Both the position numbers and the translations under genes were made by a program. DNA of 64,000 nt from Methylocystis sp. H62 (lineage in GTDB: Bacteria > Pseudomonadota > Alphaproteobacteria > Rhizobiales > Beijerinckiaceae), in assembly GCF_015709515.1 (NCBI RefSeq), contig NZ_JADNQZ010000059.1:124001-188000 (forward strand), read 5' to 3'. A model generated the notes under the pieces. The model had not been told where the DNA came from and made no database searches. It saw nothing but the letters and a program-made list of their open reading frames with translations. Below, piece by piece: positions 1 through 10,379 of the stretch. Numbering within the stretch: the stretch's first letter is position 1; the number at the start of each line of letters is the position of its first letter.

Positions 1-160
1 TCGCTCCGGAGAGCCGCGCGTAAATCGCCGCGCCGACGAGCATGGTTTCGCCGGGCAGCGGAATGCCGGCGCTTTCCAGGGCCACGACGATAAAGATCGC
101 CCAATAGCCGTAGGTCGAAAGGATGGCGGCGATCTGCGCCTGGTCGAGAAAATGCGTCAT
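1..160 (-). CDS. DedA family membrane protein (5' part only)
   Basis: The window cuts this gene and only the first 53 residues are visible. They begin MTHFLDQAQIAAIL, run into a hydrophobic stretch (YWAIFIVVALES) and then show GIPLPGETMLVGAA. This is the re-entrant loop signature of the DedA/SNARE-associated (VTT) family of inner-membrane proteins. Members are linked to undecaprenyl-phosphate or phospholipid flipping and to envelope homeostasis; the substrate here cannot be told. The ATG at 158-160 is the first in frame after an upstream stop region. The rest lies before base 1. Confidence 0.85.
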   Translation of the reverse strand, partial: MTHFLDQAQIAAILSTYGYWAIFIVVALESAGIPLPGETMLVGAAIYARLSGA

Positions 161-266
161 CCCTGGCCCGGAAAGTGTCTTACGCTACTCTCATGTAGGC
201 CTAAACGCGCAAATGGCGACGTCGCCGAAGCGAGGCCGCCATTTCATAAACGTCGATTGGACAGTG

Positions 267-626
267 TCAGTGATATCGCAGCGCATTCTCTCGCGCGGCG
301 CTGAAGGCGTAGGGCGGCGTCGCCGCCATCGCCTCGCTGTCGAGGACGAAGGGGCCGCGCTCCAGCGCCACTTGAAGGACCTCCCGCAATCCTCGGAGCA
401 GAGGCTGGTCGTCGCGGACAACCTTGGCCCGAAGCGCCTCTTGCGCGGCTTCATCCGACCGGCTCGCGAAATCGCGCACCGCCATCGCGACGAATCTGCC
501 AACGCTGACGCCTTTCTCTTCTGCCGCGGCGCGCACGCGCTCGGCGAAGCCGCCGCCAATGCAAGCCAAGGCGGCATGCGCCACCTTGTCGTTCGAGCAG
601 GAATTGATCAGATCCACGATGACCAT
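267..626 (-). CDS. conserved hypothetical protein, 119 aa
   Basis: I do not recognise the family. The protein starts MVIVDLINSC and is mostly predicted helix, with an Ala/Arg-rich middle (FAERVRAAAEEKGVSVGRFVAMAVRDFA) that resembles ribbon-helix-helix or small regulatory proteins. This is weak evidence for DNA binding. There is no signal peptide or membrane segment. I chose the ATG at 626 over the upstream one at 653 because GGAGG lies five bases before it. It stands alone between a DedA gene and gloA, each separated from it by more than 100 bases. Coding is supported by the ribosome-binding site and amino-acid composition only. Confidence 0.55.
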   Translation of the reverse strand: MVIVDLINSCSNDKVAHAALACIGGGFAERVRAAAEEKGVSVGRFVAMAVRDFASRSDEAAQEALRAKVVRDDQPLLRGLREVLQVALERGPFVLDSEAMAATPPYAFSAARENALRYH

Positions 627-1071
627 GACGACCTCCGCCCTTGAACGTTCCATGTTTTGGAACCCTTTGTTGGCCGCGGTTGCTTATCTCCGCGACATCA
701 GTTTCCGTCGCCCCGTTCAGGCGCGTTCGTTCCCGCCAAGCTATCCAGTCAAGCTGAACGTTATCTGTATGACTGCTGAAAAAATTCCGCGTCCGACGAT
801 CGGACGGGATCTCTCAAGCCCCGCGAACAAGGCTATCGGCGCAAGAGCCGAGAGACTTTCGCTCCCCATGCCGCGCGCTGCCGCCTTCTAACTGAGGGCC
901 ATGACAGCTTCACGACGAAGTTCGCCGGTAAATCAACGACATAGTGATCAGCCGAGCTGAGGCCGCAGCACGACTCGGGACTCAACTCATGGCCAGAGCA
1001 ATAGTTCCGAGCAGCTGAAAAATTCGTAGATGCGACGCAAAAGATCGTGCGGCGCCGCAGTAGCCTTGCCT
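627..1071. other. 445-base stretch without a convincing gene
   Basis: Weak open frames cross this stretch on both strands, but none has a plausible start with a ribosome-binding site or a recognisable protein. A short perfect inverted repeat (CGTCCGA-CGA-TCGGACG, 790-806) lies in it and could be a small operator. It has no T-tract, so it is not a convincing terminator. The part near 630-700 should hold the promoter of the leftward hypothetical gene. Confidence 0.5.
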
Positions 1072-1512
1072 CTACCAACCGCCAATGTTAGGCGCCGACG
1101 CCCAGGGTTCCGTTGGCGGCAGCGGCGCGCCCTTCTGCAACAGCTCGATGGAGATCAAATCCGGCGATTGCACGAAGGCCATATGGCCGTCGCGCGGTGG
1201 CCGATTGATCGTCACGCCCGCCGCCTGCAGCCGCGCGCAAACGTCGTAAATATTATCGACGGCGAAGGCGATGTGACCGAAATTCCGCCCTCCGGAATAT
1301 TCGTGTTCGTCCCAGTTATGGGTGAGTTCGATCGTCGGCGCGCCGTGTTCCTTGGCTTGCGCGGCGTCCTCGGGCGCGGCGAGATAGACGAGCGTATAGC
1401 GCGCCTTTTCGTTCTGGGTGCGGCGCACCTCCTGAAGTCCAAGCACGCCGCAAAAGAATTCAAGCGAGCGGTCGAGGTCGCCGACTCGGATCATGGTGTG
1501 CAGAAATCTCAC
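1072..1512 (-). CDS. gloA: lactoylglutathione lyase (glyoxalase I)
   Basis: Converts the methylglyoxal-glutathione hemithioacetal to S-lactoylglutathione in the cytosol. The 146-residue protein is one VOC unit pair. The expected metal ligands are all present: His5 (in MRFLHTMI), Glu62 (TIELTHNW), His80 (FGHIAFAV) and Glu123 (LISIELL). The residues GGRNFGHIAFAVDN are diagnostic of GlxI. Its length matches the short, nickel-type bacterial enzymes with no extra loops, so Ni2+ is the likely cofactor. It is a single gene with its ATG directly after a GAGG-like run. The neighbouring CDF gene is divergent. Confidence 0.95.
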   Translation of the reverse strand: MRFLHTMIRVGDLDRSLEFFCGVLGLQEVRRTQNEKARYTLVYLAAPEDAAQAKEHGAPTIELTHNWDEHEYSGGRNFGHIAFAVDNIYDVCARLQAAGVTINRPPRDGHMAFVQSPDLISIELLQKGAPLPPTEPWASAPNIGGW

Positions 1513-1628
1513 ATGAGGCTCCTATTTGGTGCGTCCGCCATAATAATAGCGTTCCGCGGGCGCGGATTTGCGCCCACGCCGGGCGCCTGCTAGAGCGCAG
1601 GCGCTCCCAAACACAGGTTCCTATTGAC

Positions 1629-3041
1629 GTGACCGAGACGAAGTCTCTTCCTCGAGCGGCGCCGAGCGTCAAGCTGGCGGCCGCCAAGGCGTCGATCGCC
1701 GCCAGCGCTTTGCTCGCGGCGGCAAAGCTCGCGGCCGGTCTGTGGTCTGGCTCGCTCGCGCTGCTGTCGGAGTCGGGGCACGCCTTCGTGGACACCGGCG
1801 CGACAGTGCTGACCTTCTTCGCGGTGCGCGAAGCAGAAAAGCCGGCGGACGAGGAACATCACTATGGCCATGGCAAATATGAGGCGCTGGCCGCGCTGAT
1901 CCAAACCGGCTTCCTCTTCGGCCTCGCCTTGTTCATCGTCGGCGAAGCCTGGAGGCGGCTGCAGGAGACGGATGTCGTGATCGACGCCGGCTGGCCGATC
2001 TATGGCGTTCTGGTCGTTTCGATCGTCGTCGATTTCGTGCGCTCGCGGCAGTTGCGGCGGATCGCAAAGGAAGAGGGCAGCGACGCTCTGGCCGCTGACG
2101 CGCTGCATTTTTCGAGCGATCTGGTGTCATCGGCGCTGGTGCTGCTCGGTCTCGTTGCGGCGCATTACGGGTTCGAGCGCGGCGACGCGCTCGCCGCCTT
2201 GGGCGTCGCCGTCTTCATCGCCATCGCGGGTTTCCGGCTGGGCCGTCGCACCATCGACACTTTGCTCGACGCCGCCCCACGCGAAATGGCGCCGCATCTG
2301 GAGAGCGCGATCGTCGACGTGCCGGGCGTCATCGCGATCGATTCGCTGCGACTGCGCACGATTGGCCCTGACATCGTCGGCGAGGCGACGATCGGCGTTT
2401 CGCGCGGCCTGCGCGTCGAGCAGGCGGCGCGCATCAAATCGGCCGTCGCCGACGCGATCGCCACAGTCACGCCGCGCGCCCGGGTCACGCTGTCGATCGA
2501 GCCGCGGGCGCTGGACGACGAAACGATCGCGGAACGGATCCTGCTGGTTGGGGCGCGTCGCCACATCCACGCCCATCATGTCATCGCCCAGCAGATCGAG
2601 GGCAGGCTATCGATCGGCGTCGACGTCGAACTCGATGGCGCCATGCCGCTCGGCCGCGCGCATGCGATCGCCGCCGACTTCGAGAGCGCGCTGCGCGACG
2701 AGTTCGGCGCCGACGCCGAAGTCGATACGCATATCGAGCCGCTCGAACTGCAATTGCTCGCGGCGCAGGTCGCCGATCCCGCAACTGCTGGGGCCATCGA
2801 GGCGGCGCTTGCGCGCGTCGCCGCTCAGACCCGACCGCCGGCGCAAGTGCGGGACGTTCGAGTCCGCGAAACGGCCGGGGGCATCGTCGTCAACTTCCGT
2901 TGCCGTCTGAACGCGGCCGTATCCGTGCAATGCGCCCATGACGCGCTCGACGAGATCGAGCGCCGCACGCGCGAGGAATTTCCGGCGATTCTGCGCATTG
3001 TGGGCCGTGCCGAGCCCGGCGATCGCGCAGCCGCCGCATAG
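1629..3041 (+). CDS. cation diffusion facilitator family transporter, long C-terminal form
   Basis: Inner-membrane divalent metal/proton antiporter, probably for zinc, manganese or iron efflux. The N-terminal 200 residues hold the six-helix CDF core. They include LLSESGHAFVDTGAT (usual SExxHSxxD), the acidic/His segment EEHHYGHGKYEA, and LAADALHFSSDLVSS, which supplies the second HxxxD metal pair. At 470 residues it is about 170 longer than a typical CDF. The C-terminal half looks like more than one ferredoxin-like cytoplasmic metal-sensing domain in series (about residues 205-290 and 290-455). The start is a GTG at 1629 with a weak ribosome-binding site, so the first residues are uncertain. 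xseB follows closely. Confidence 0.9.
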   Translation: MTETKSLPRAAPSVKLAAAKASIAASALLAAAKLAAGLWSGSLALLSESGHAFVDTGATVLTFFAVREAEKPADEEHHYGHGKYEALAALIQTGFLFGLALFIVGEAWRRLQETDVVIDAGWPIYGVLVVSIVVDFVRSRQLRRIAKEEGSDALAADALHFSSDLVSSALVLLGLVAAHYGFERGDALAALGVAVFIAIAGFRLGRRTIDTLLDAAPREMAPHLESAIVDVPGVIAIDSLRLRTIGPDIVGEATIGVSRGLRVEQAARIKSAVADAIATVTPRARVTLSIEPRALDDETIAERILLVGARRHIHAHHVIAQQIEGRLSIGVDVELDGAMPLGRAHAIAADFESALRDEFGADAEVDTHIEPLELQLLAAQVADPATAGAIEAALARVAAQTRPPAQVRDVRVRETAGGIVVNFRCRLNAAVSVQCAHDALDEIERRTREEFPAILRIVGRAEPGDRAAAA

Positions 3042-3074
3042 CCAATGATGGGCGCTTCGTCTATGAGAGACGCC

Positions 3075-3332
3075 ATGACGCAGAAGCCGGACGCCGCCGC
3101 TGACATCGCATCATTGCCTTTCGAACAGGCGATGCAGGAGCTCGAGCGTATCGTCGCCGACCTGGAGAAAGGCGCCGTCTCGCTCGACGAGTCGGTAAAG
3201 CTCTATGCGCGCGGCAAGGCGCTGCAGGCGCGCTGCGAGGCGCTTCTCGCCGAGGCCGAAGCGCGCATCGAGAAGATCACCCTTGGCGAAAACGGCCAGC
3301 CGACAGGAGTCGCGCCCTTCGACGTCGAATAG
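3075..3332 (+). CDS. xseB: exodeoxyribonuclease VII small subunit
   Basis: Small subunit that binds XseA in several copies to form exonuclease VII, which degrades single-stranded DNA. The 85-residue protein carries the family signature LPFEQAMQELERIVADLEKGAVSLDESVKLYARGKAL followed by a coiled-coil helix ending in AEARIEKI. I chose the ATG at 3075 (MTQKPDAA), preceded by GAGAG; in-frame ATGs at 3045 and 3048 would add ten or nine residues not seen in the family. It lies just downstream of the CDF gene. XseA is not in the window. Confidence 0.93.
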   Translation: MTQKPDAAADIASLPFEQAMQELERIVADLEKGAVSLDESVKLYARGKALQARCEALLAEAEARIEKITLGENGQPTGVAPFDVE

Positions 3333-3335
3333 ACG

Positions 3336-4652
3336 TTAATCCAAGTGTTCCTCCTCCGCCGCCTCTCGCGACAATCTGTGAACGCGGGCCATGAACGCCA
3401 TGGCGATGAGCACGGCGATCGGCATCGCGAGAGCGGCGACGAGATCGGCGGAAACCTGCGGCGGAAGGGCGCCGGCGGCCTTGAGCCCCTTGGCGATAAA
3501 GCTGAAGAGTCCGGTAAGAAAATAGGCGAGCCCGGCGATCGTGATTCCCTGCACGATGCGGTTGAGCCGCATCTGCAACCGTGTGCGGCGGTTCATCTCT
3601 TCAAGCAGCGCGCCGTTCTGCCGCTCCATCTCCAGCGTGATGCCGGTGCGCATCAGATCGGTCGCGCGCTCGACCTGCGTTGAAAAGCGGGTCTGGCGCG
3701 CCTCGACGGCGTTGCAGGTTTCGATCGCCGGATCGAGTCGCGCGCTAAGAAAATCAGAAATCGTCACATATTGTCCTTCGCGGCGTTCCTGCAGCTGGGT
3801 AAGCCGGTTCTTCACCAGCGCGCGATAGGCGCGGCTCGCGTCGAAACGGAAGGCCGTGCGCGTCGACAGCGCCTGACCGCTCGCGAGCAGGTCCGAGAGC
3901 CGTTTCAGCAAAAGGTGATTGACGCGCATATCATGCGCTTCGTTCAGCGCCTCGGTGATGCCCGACAGCTCTCGCTCCATATCGGCGAGCTGCGGCGACA
4001 CTTGCCGCGCGAGCGGCAGCCCGAGCAGCGCCATCGTACGATAGGTTTCGATCTCGAGGACGCGCTGCGCGAGTCGGCCGGCTTCGAAACGCGGCAGCGC
4101 ATTTCCGCGGATCAGCATGCGCGTAAAGCCATAGGCGTCGACGGCGAAGTCGGTCAGAACCTGCGCTTCACGATCTTCGACGCCGACGACGCACAGACTC
4201 TGCGAATTGAAACAGGATGCAAGCTCTTCGACCGATCGTGCGCCGTCGACGACGCAGAGCTGCGTCGCGACGATGAGAACGCCTGGCGGCTTGAAGGAGA
4301 TTTCGCCCGCTTTGAACGGGTCGGCATGCGCGAAGGGGATTTCAGCGCCGACGCCGGTCGACCAGCTGTAGGTGGTGAATTCGCTATGTTGCTCCCAGCG
4401 AAGCCGCCAGTCGCCAAAGATAAAGTAGTGGAATCGCGCGCCCGGGTCCGGCGCCAGCACGCCATGCGCGAGCGCGAGCGCGCCGATCGCTTCTCGATCG
4501 GCGGCCGCCGCTTCGTGGTCCGTGGCGAAGGCGTAGTGATAGACGCGCCGCGGCGCATCGAGCGGCAGGAACGGCCGCGCGTGCAGCTCCGCGAGAACAG
4601 CCTCGCGGAATGGATGCTCGCTGAGAGTCTTGGGTTCGTCTTCGCTGATTTC
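3336..4652 (-). CDS. DUF3422 family membrane protein
   Basis: Matches the DUF3422 family, whose function is unknown. The N-terminus has the hallmark HPFREAVLAELHARPFLPLDAP, followed by a long soluble region rich in arginine and coiled-coil helices (EMERQNGALLEEMNRRTRLQMRLNRIVQG). Two membrane helices close the protein, one near GITIAGLAYFLTGLFSFIAKG and one near LAMPIAVLIAMAFMA. This gives 438 residues from the ATG at 4652, which fits the family. An in-frame ATG at 4772 would add 40 basic residues and cannot be excluded. It converges on xseB, ending 3 bases from it. Confidence 0.85.
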   Translation of the reverse strand, partial: EISEDEPKTLSEHPFREAVLAELHARPFLPLDAPRRVYHYAFATDHEAAAADREAIGALALAHGVLAPDPGARFHYFIFGDWRLRWEQHSEFTTYSWSTGVGAEIPFAHADPFKAGEISFKPPGVLIVATQLCVVDGARSVEELASCFNSQSLCVVGVEDREAQVLTDFAVDAYGFTRMLIRGNALPRFEAGRLAQRVLEIETYRTMALLGLPLARQVSPQLADMERELSGITEALNEAHDMRVNHLLLKRLSDLLASGQALSTRTAFRFDASRAYRALVKNRLTQLQERREGQYVTISDFLSARLDPAIETCNAVEARQTRFSTQVERATDLMRTGITLEMERQNGALLEEMNRRTRLQMRLNRIVQGITIAGLAYFLTGLFSFIAKGLKAAGALPPQVSADLVAALAMPIAVLIAMAFMARVHRLSREAAEEEHLD

Positions 4653-4838
4653 CATTGCGTCGCTTGTCTCGCATTGGAGGGCTGCATCATTCACGCGAAT
4701 CACCGGCGTCACGGCCCGTCTGTCATGATCGGCGCAATGACGGCGGGGGCGGGTCCGTTTTTTGGTTGCCATGAATTCTATTCCAGATAATTCTTTGCGC
4801 GGGACAGCCGACGGGGCAAGCCTTTAATGGAGGGCCGC

Positions 4839-6815
4839 ATGTTGGACGCGCGACGCAAATCATTCTCGTCGATCCTGAGCGCACTCATCGCAATCGCCGC
4901 CACCCTCGCTTACGCGCAAACGGCGCCCAAGCCTGCGACGGAAGCCACGAAGTCCGCCAATCGGGCCGTATTGCAGAGCCTGAATTTCGACGACCGTGAA
5001 GATTTTGACAACGCCGCGCGCGGTCTCATCGCCAAGCCCGACTCGCTGACGATCAAGGACGCTTCGGGCAGGGTCGTCTGGGACATGGAAAGCTTCAAGT
5101 CCTTCATCGTCGACAAGCCAGCGCCCGATTCGGTCAATCCGAGTCTTTGGCGCAATGCGCAACTCAACATGCATTACGGCCTATACAAGGTTCACGACCG
5201 CATTTTTCAGGTCCGCGGCTATGATTTATCGAACATAACTTTCATCAGAGGCGACAAAGGCTGGATTGTCTTCGATCCGCTGATCTCGACCGAAACCGCG
5301 AAGGCCGCCTTCGAGCTCGTCGCGCAGAACCTCGGCAAGCGTCCGATCGTCGCCGTCGTCTACAGCCACTCGCATGTCGATCACTACGGCGGCGCGCGCG
5401 GCATCGTTGATGCAGCCGATGTGAAGGCGGGCAAGATCCAGGTTCTCGCGCCGGAACATTTTGCTGAACATGCGGTGAGCGAAAACGTCATCGCCGGCAA
5501 CGCCATGAGCCGCCGCGCGATCTTCATGTATGGCGCGATGTTGCCGCGCGACGAACGCGGCAGCGTGGGCGCAGGACTGGGCCAGACTACGTCGACCGGC
5601 GTCATATCGCTCATTTTGCCGACGCGCGAGATCAAGAAAACCGGCGAGACCGTCACGATCGACGGCGTGCGCATGGTCTTCCAAATGACGCCGGGCACCG
5701 AGGCGCCGGCCGAGATGAACACCTATTTCCCGCAGTTCCGCGCGATGTGGATGGCCGAGAATGCGACCAACACGATGCACAACATTCTCACCTTGCGCGG
5801 CGCTCAGGTGCGGGACGCGCTGAAATGGGCGCGTTACCTCGATGAGACGATCGATCTTTTCGCGGACAAGATCGACGTCAAGTTCCAGAGCCATCACTGG
5901 CCGCTCTGGGGACGAGAAAAGATCGTCGACTATCTCAAGAAGCAACGCGATCTTTACAAATATATTCACGACCAGTCCGTAAACCTGTTGAACAAGGGCT
6001 ACACGGGCGTTGAACTCTCCAACATGATTCAGCTTCCGCCGGAACTCGACAAGACATGGGCCGACCGCGGATATTATGGCTCGCTCAAACACAATTCGCG
6101 CGCGGTCTATCAGCGCTATATGGGCTTCTACGACGGCAACCCGACGACGCTGGACCAGCTACCGCGCGCCGAGGCGGCGAAGAAATACGTCGAATACATG
6201 GGCGGCGCGCCGGCGATTTTAAAACGCGCCAGAGCGGATTTCGACAAGGGCGGGTATCGCTGGGTAGCCGAAGCGCTCACCCATGCGGTTTTCGCCGATC
6301 CCAACAATAAGGAAGCCAAGGATCTGCTCGCCGACGCCTATGAACAGATGGGCTACCAGGCCGAGTCCGGGCCGTGGCGCGCCATCTATCTGCAAGGCGC
6401 GTTCGAATTGCGCAATGGCGTTCCAGAGTCGGGCGGCCTGAACACGGCAAGCGCCGACACGATCGAGGCGATGCCTCCGGAAATGACGTGGGATTATCTT
6501 GCCGTACGCTTGAACGGACCGAAGGCCGTCGGGAAAAAGCTGATCCTCAATGTTGAGTTCACCGACCTGAAAAAGCTCTACAGGCTGGCGGTCGAAAATG
6601 GCGTGCTGAACTATTCTGACAAGCCAGCTCTCAATCCGGACGCGAAGGCCACGCTCAAAAAATCGACGCTCGATCGGATCGAGCTTGGCCTGCTCACGCC
6701 CGAACAGGCGATCGCCTCGGGAGAGCTGAAAGTCGAAGGCAAGCGCGAGACGTTTGTGGAGTTCGTCGGATTGCTCGACAAGTTCCCGTTCTGGTTCCAC
6801 ATCGTGACGCCTTGA
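4839..6815 (+). CDS. exported linear alkylsulfatase (SdsA-like metallo-beta-lactamase fold)
   Basis: Predicted to hydrolyse primary alkyl sulfates such as dodecyl sulfate to alcohol and sulfate in the periplasm. A signal peptide ends near AATLAYAQTAP. The MBL domain carries the zinc motif HSHVDH around residue 177, and later HHWPLWG. This is followed by the alkylsulfatase dimerisation region (LADAYEQMGYQAESGPWRAIYLQGAFELR) and an SCP2-like C-terminal domain that binds the alkyl chain. Length (658 aa) matches SdsA1/YjcS. The ATG at 4839 is preferred over 4827 because GGAGGGCCGC sits directly before it. Substrate is inferred from the family only. Confidence 0.92.
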   Translation: MLDARRKSFSSILSALIAIAATLAYAQTAPKPATEATKSANRAVLQSLNFDDREDFDNAARGLIAKPDSLTIKDASGRVVWDMESFKSFIVDKPAPDSVNPSLWRNAQLNMHYGLYKVHDRIFQVRGYDLSNITFIRGDKGWIVFDPLISTETAKAAFELVAQNLGKRPIVAVVYSHSHVDHYGGARGIVDAADVKAGKIQVLAPEHFAEHAVSENVIAGNAMSRRAIFMYGAMLPRDERGSVGAGLGQTTSTGVISLILPTREIKKTGETVTIDGVRMVFQMTPGTEAPAEMNTYFPQFRAMWMAENATNTMHNILTLRGAQVRDALKWARYLDETIDLFADKIDVKFQSHHWPLWGREKIVDYLKKQRDLYKYIHDQSVNLLNKGYTGVELSNMIQLPPELDKTWADRGYYGSLKHNSRAVYQRYMGFYDGNPTTLDQLPRAEAAKKYVEYMGGAPAILKRARADFDKGGYRWVAEALTHAVFADPNNKEAKDLLADAYEQMGYQAESGPWRAIYLQGAFELRNGVPESGGLNTASADTIEAMPPEMTWDYLAVRLNGPKAVGKKLILNVEFTDLKKLYRLAVENGVLNYSDKPALNPDAKATLKKSTLDRIELGLLTPEQAIASGELKVEGKRETFVEFVGLLDKFPFWFHIVTP

Positions 6816-6835
6816 GCGGCGGGAGCGCTCTCGAT

Positions 6836-7450
6836 ATGCGCCCGCAGCTCAGCGTCGTCGCCGGCTTGACGCTTTTTTTTGCCGTTTTCGTCAGCCCTCA
6901 GACGGGCATGGCCTGCGGCTTCGATGGGCGGCTCGGCGACGGATTCAGCGCAATGCATCCAAAGTCGCTTGCGGTCGCTTTCGCACTCAGCGACGCGGTC
7001 GCAAGCGGCGTCGTCAGTCGCGCTGCGATTGCGCCGATCGAGCCTGGCCCGAAAGGCTATTGGCGCGCCGCAGGCCGCATCCAAAGCCTCGAGCGTCGGC
7101 TTGCGGCGACTCCCGAGACGCTGATCCTGGCGCCGAAAATCTCCGTTCTCTTCATCGACTCTCAGCTGTGGTCGCGATTGGCCGCAAGCGCGGGGGGCTA
7201 CGACATCGAAATGCATGTCGCAGGACCAGCGCCCGGCGATGTCGTGGTCGTGACCAATGAAACAGTCCTCGCCTCCGTGCTCGACGGCGCGCTTGCGCCG
7301 CAATCCGCGCTCGATCTCGGCGTGATCGCAATCGACGCCGAGCAATCCGTAGCGAAGGCGGTGCGAAAGGCTCTGTTCAGCGCGACAGCGTCGACGACCG
7401 AGAAGTCCGCTGCGGCAAAACCAATTCCCTTCGTCAGACGCAAACGGTAG
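6836..7450 (+). CDS. exported hypothetical protein, 204 aa
   Basis: I do not recognise the family. From the ATG at 6836 the protein has a clear signal peptide (LSVVAGLTLFFAVFVSP, then TGMACG). The mature part is alpha/beta, with a stretch resembling a sugar- or solute-binding hinge (YDIEMHVAGPAPGDVVVVTNETVLASVL). It has a Cys at the start of the mature region and a basic C-terminus. It begins 20 bases after the alkylsulfatase stop on the same strand, so the two are probably cotranscribed and act in the same compartment. A TTG overlapping the alkylsulfatase stop (6812) is an alternative start. Confidence 0.7.
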   Translation: MRPQLSVVAGLTLFFAVFVSPQTGMACGFDGRLGDGFSAMHPKSLAVAFALSDAVASGVVSRAAIAPIEPGPKGYWRAAGRIQSLERRLAATPETLILAPKISVLFIDSQLWSRLAASAGGYDIEMHVAGPAPGDVVVVTNETVLASVLDGALAPQSALDLGVIAIDAEQSVAKAVRKALFSATASTTEKSAAAKPIPFVRRKR

Positions 7451-7480
7451 CTGCGGATTTGTACGGAAGCGCACGCACGC

Positions 7481-9256
<1,776 letters not shown>

Positions 9257-9380
9257 TTACCAGCCCCAGCCGCCGCCCCAGCCGCCCCAGCCGCCGCCCC
9301 AGCCACCGCCACCCCAGCCGCCGCCCCAGCCGCCGCCACCCCAGCCGCCGCCGCCCCAGCCGCCCCAGGGATCTCCCCAT
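9257..9380. repeat. short-unit coding repeat for the GW-rich tail
   Basis: On the + strand this is a run of imperfect ccccagccgcc units, read on the minus strand as Gly-Gly-Trp blocks. It makes up the last 40 codons of the GW-rich exported protein. There are no spacers of the kind found in CRISPR arrays, and the repeat stays in frame throughout. Confidence 0.85.
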
Positions 9381-9718
9381 CCGCTGTAGGCGGCCGGGTA
9401 ATAGCCATAGGGGTAGCCATAGCCGCCATAACCGCTCGAAGCCGCGAGGCCGGCGCCCAGAAGTCCGAGGCCCACGCCCGCGGCGATGGCGCCGCCGGGG
9501 TTGTAATAGCCGCGCCGGTAGCCGTAGCGCCGGCCCCAGCCGCCGCGATTGCCCCAGCCGCGACGATACCAAACATTTTCGACCGGGCTCGAAGGTGCGA
9601 CAATTGACCGATCGGGCGCGCTCATCGGCCCGGCGAGCGCTTCGGTGGGAACGGCGGTCGCCAATGTCGCGCTGCAGAGCGCGCCGGAGAGCGCCAATTT
9701 TAGGGCTTTTCGCATCAT
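9257..9718 (-). CDS. exported Gly/Trp-rich repeat protein
   Basis: A 153-residue protein with a signal peptide (LKLALSGALCSATLATAVPTEALAG) and a strong GGAGGAGG ribosome-binding site. An Arg/Gly/Tyr segment (RRGWGNRGGWGRRYGYRRGYY) leads to a short hydrophobic glycine stretch (AIAAGVGLGLLGAGLAAS). The C-terminal 40 residues are almost only Gly and Trp in units such as GGWGGG. The middle stretch resembles glycine-zipper segments of small alphaproteobacterial envelope proteins. Function is unknown. The tail is encoded by a short-unit repeat (9257-9380) likely to vary in length between strains. It is monocistronic. Confidence 0.75.
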   Translation of the reverse strand: MMRKALKLALSGALCSATLATAVPTEALAGPMSAPDRSIVAPSSPVENVWYRRGWGNRGGWGRRYGYRRGYYNPGGAIAAGVGLGLLGAGLAASSGYGGYGYPYGYYPAAYSGWGDPWGGWGGGGWGGGGWGGGWGGGGWGGGWGGWGGGWGW

Positions 9719-9848
9719 TTATCCTCCTCCTGGCGCGGCGTCTCGCCGCGTGCGTCGCAAACTCCCCTGGAGCTCACGCCGCACTAACAACTTACTTAGG
9801 CTGAACATGATCCGCTGCGAGAGGCTGAAACGGGACTTTTTTTGGCGT

Positions 9849-10319
9849 TTACGTTAAGCGCCCAACGTCGCGGTCAGACGCCGACGCCTCGGCGCCGATA
9901 TCGTGGATGAAATCCAAAAGCCTGCAACGAAAGAAATCGCGCACGCGAGCGGCGGTCGCCGGATGCTGCTCCAAAATCAAATGAAACAACGGCCGCAAGA
10001 TCTTAAGCACCGTGGCCGGCTCCTGGGCGATGGCGCTGGCGGGGCGGGTCGAGGGCGCGAGGAGGGCGGTTTCGCCGATCAGCGTCCAGGGCCGGACGAT
10101 CTTCGATTGTGCTCGTCCGTCGTTTGAGGCGGTCAGCGCGATCGACCCCAAGGTGAGCACATAGCCGCCGTCCGACATTTCGCCGCGTCGAAACAGGACA
10201 TCGCCGGCGCGCAGCAGGCGCGTTTCTGTGGAAAGCGCGAGCAGACGCAGGGCGTTCGGCTCGAAGATCGAAAAGAGAGGGATGCGCGCGAGATTGTCGA
10301 TATCGTCGTCCAGCGTCAT
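9849..10319 (-). CDS. cyclic nucleotide-binding domain protein
   Basis: A single CNB/Crp-like sensor domain without the DNA-binding helix-turn-helix (156 residues). It shows the beta-roll pattern IPLFSIFEPNALRLLALSTETRLLRAGDVLFRRGE, then a phosphate-binding-cassette-like stretch (PWTLIGETALLAPSTRPASAIAQEPATVLKI) with the expected GE and R. So it may bind cAMP or cGMP and act through a partner. A class III cyclase is encoded at 34.3 kb. The ATG at 10319 is preferred to a GTG at 10343. It lies downstream of the response regulator gene on the same strand with a 60-base gap. Confidence 0.85.
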   Translation of the reverse strand: MTLDDDIDNLARIPLFSIFEPNALRLLALSTETRLLRAGDVLFRRGEMSDGGYVLTLGSIALTASNDGRAQSKIVRPWTLIGETALLAPSTRPASAIAQEPATVLKILRPLFHLILEQHPATAARVRDFFRCRLLDFIHDIGAEASASDRDVGRLT

Positions 10320-10379
10320 GTCACTTTGTTCGGCGTGCCCCACGCTATCTCTATATGCGCCGGCGGCGTGGCGTAAGCG

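Noticed and set aside
833-1078. 81-codon frame downstream of gloA
   Set aside because: TTG start without ribosome-binding site, overlap with gloA, and atypical Arg/Ser/Cys-rich composition.
9257-9380. CRISPR-like tandem repeat
   Set aside because: Units are short, have no unique spacers and stay in one reading frame ending the GW-rich protein.
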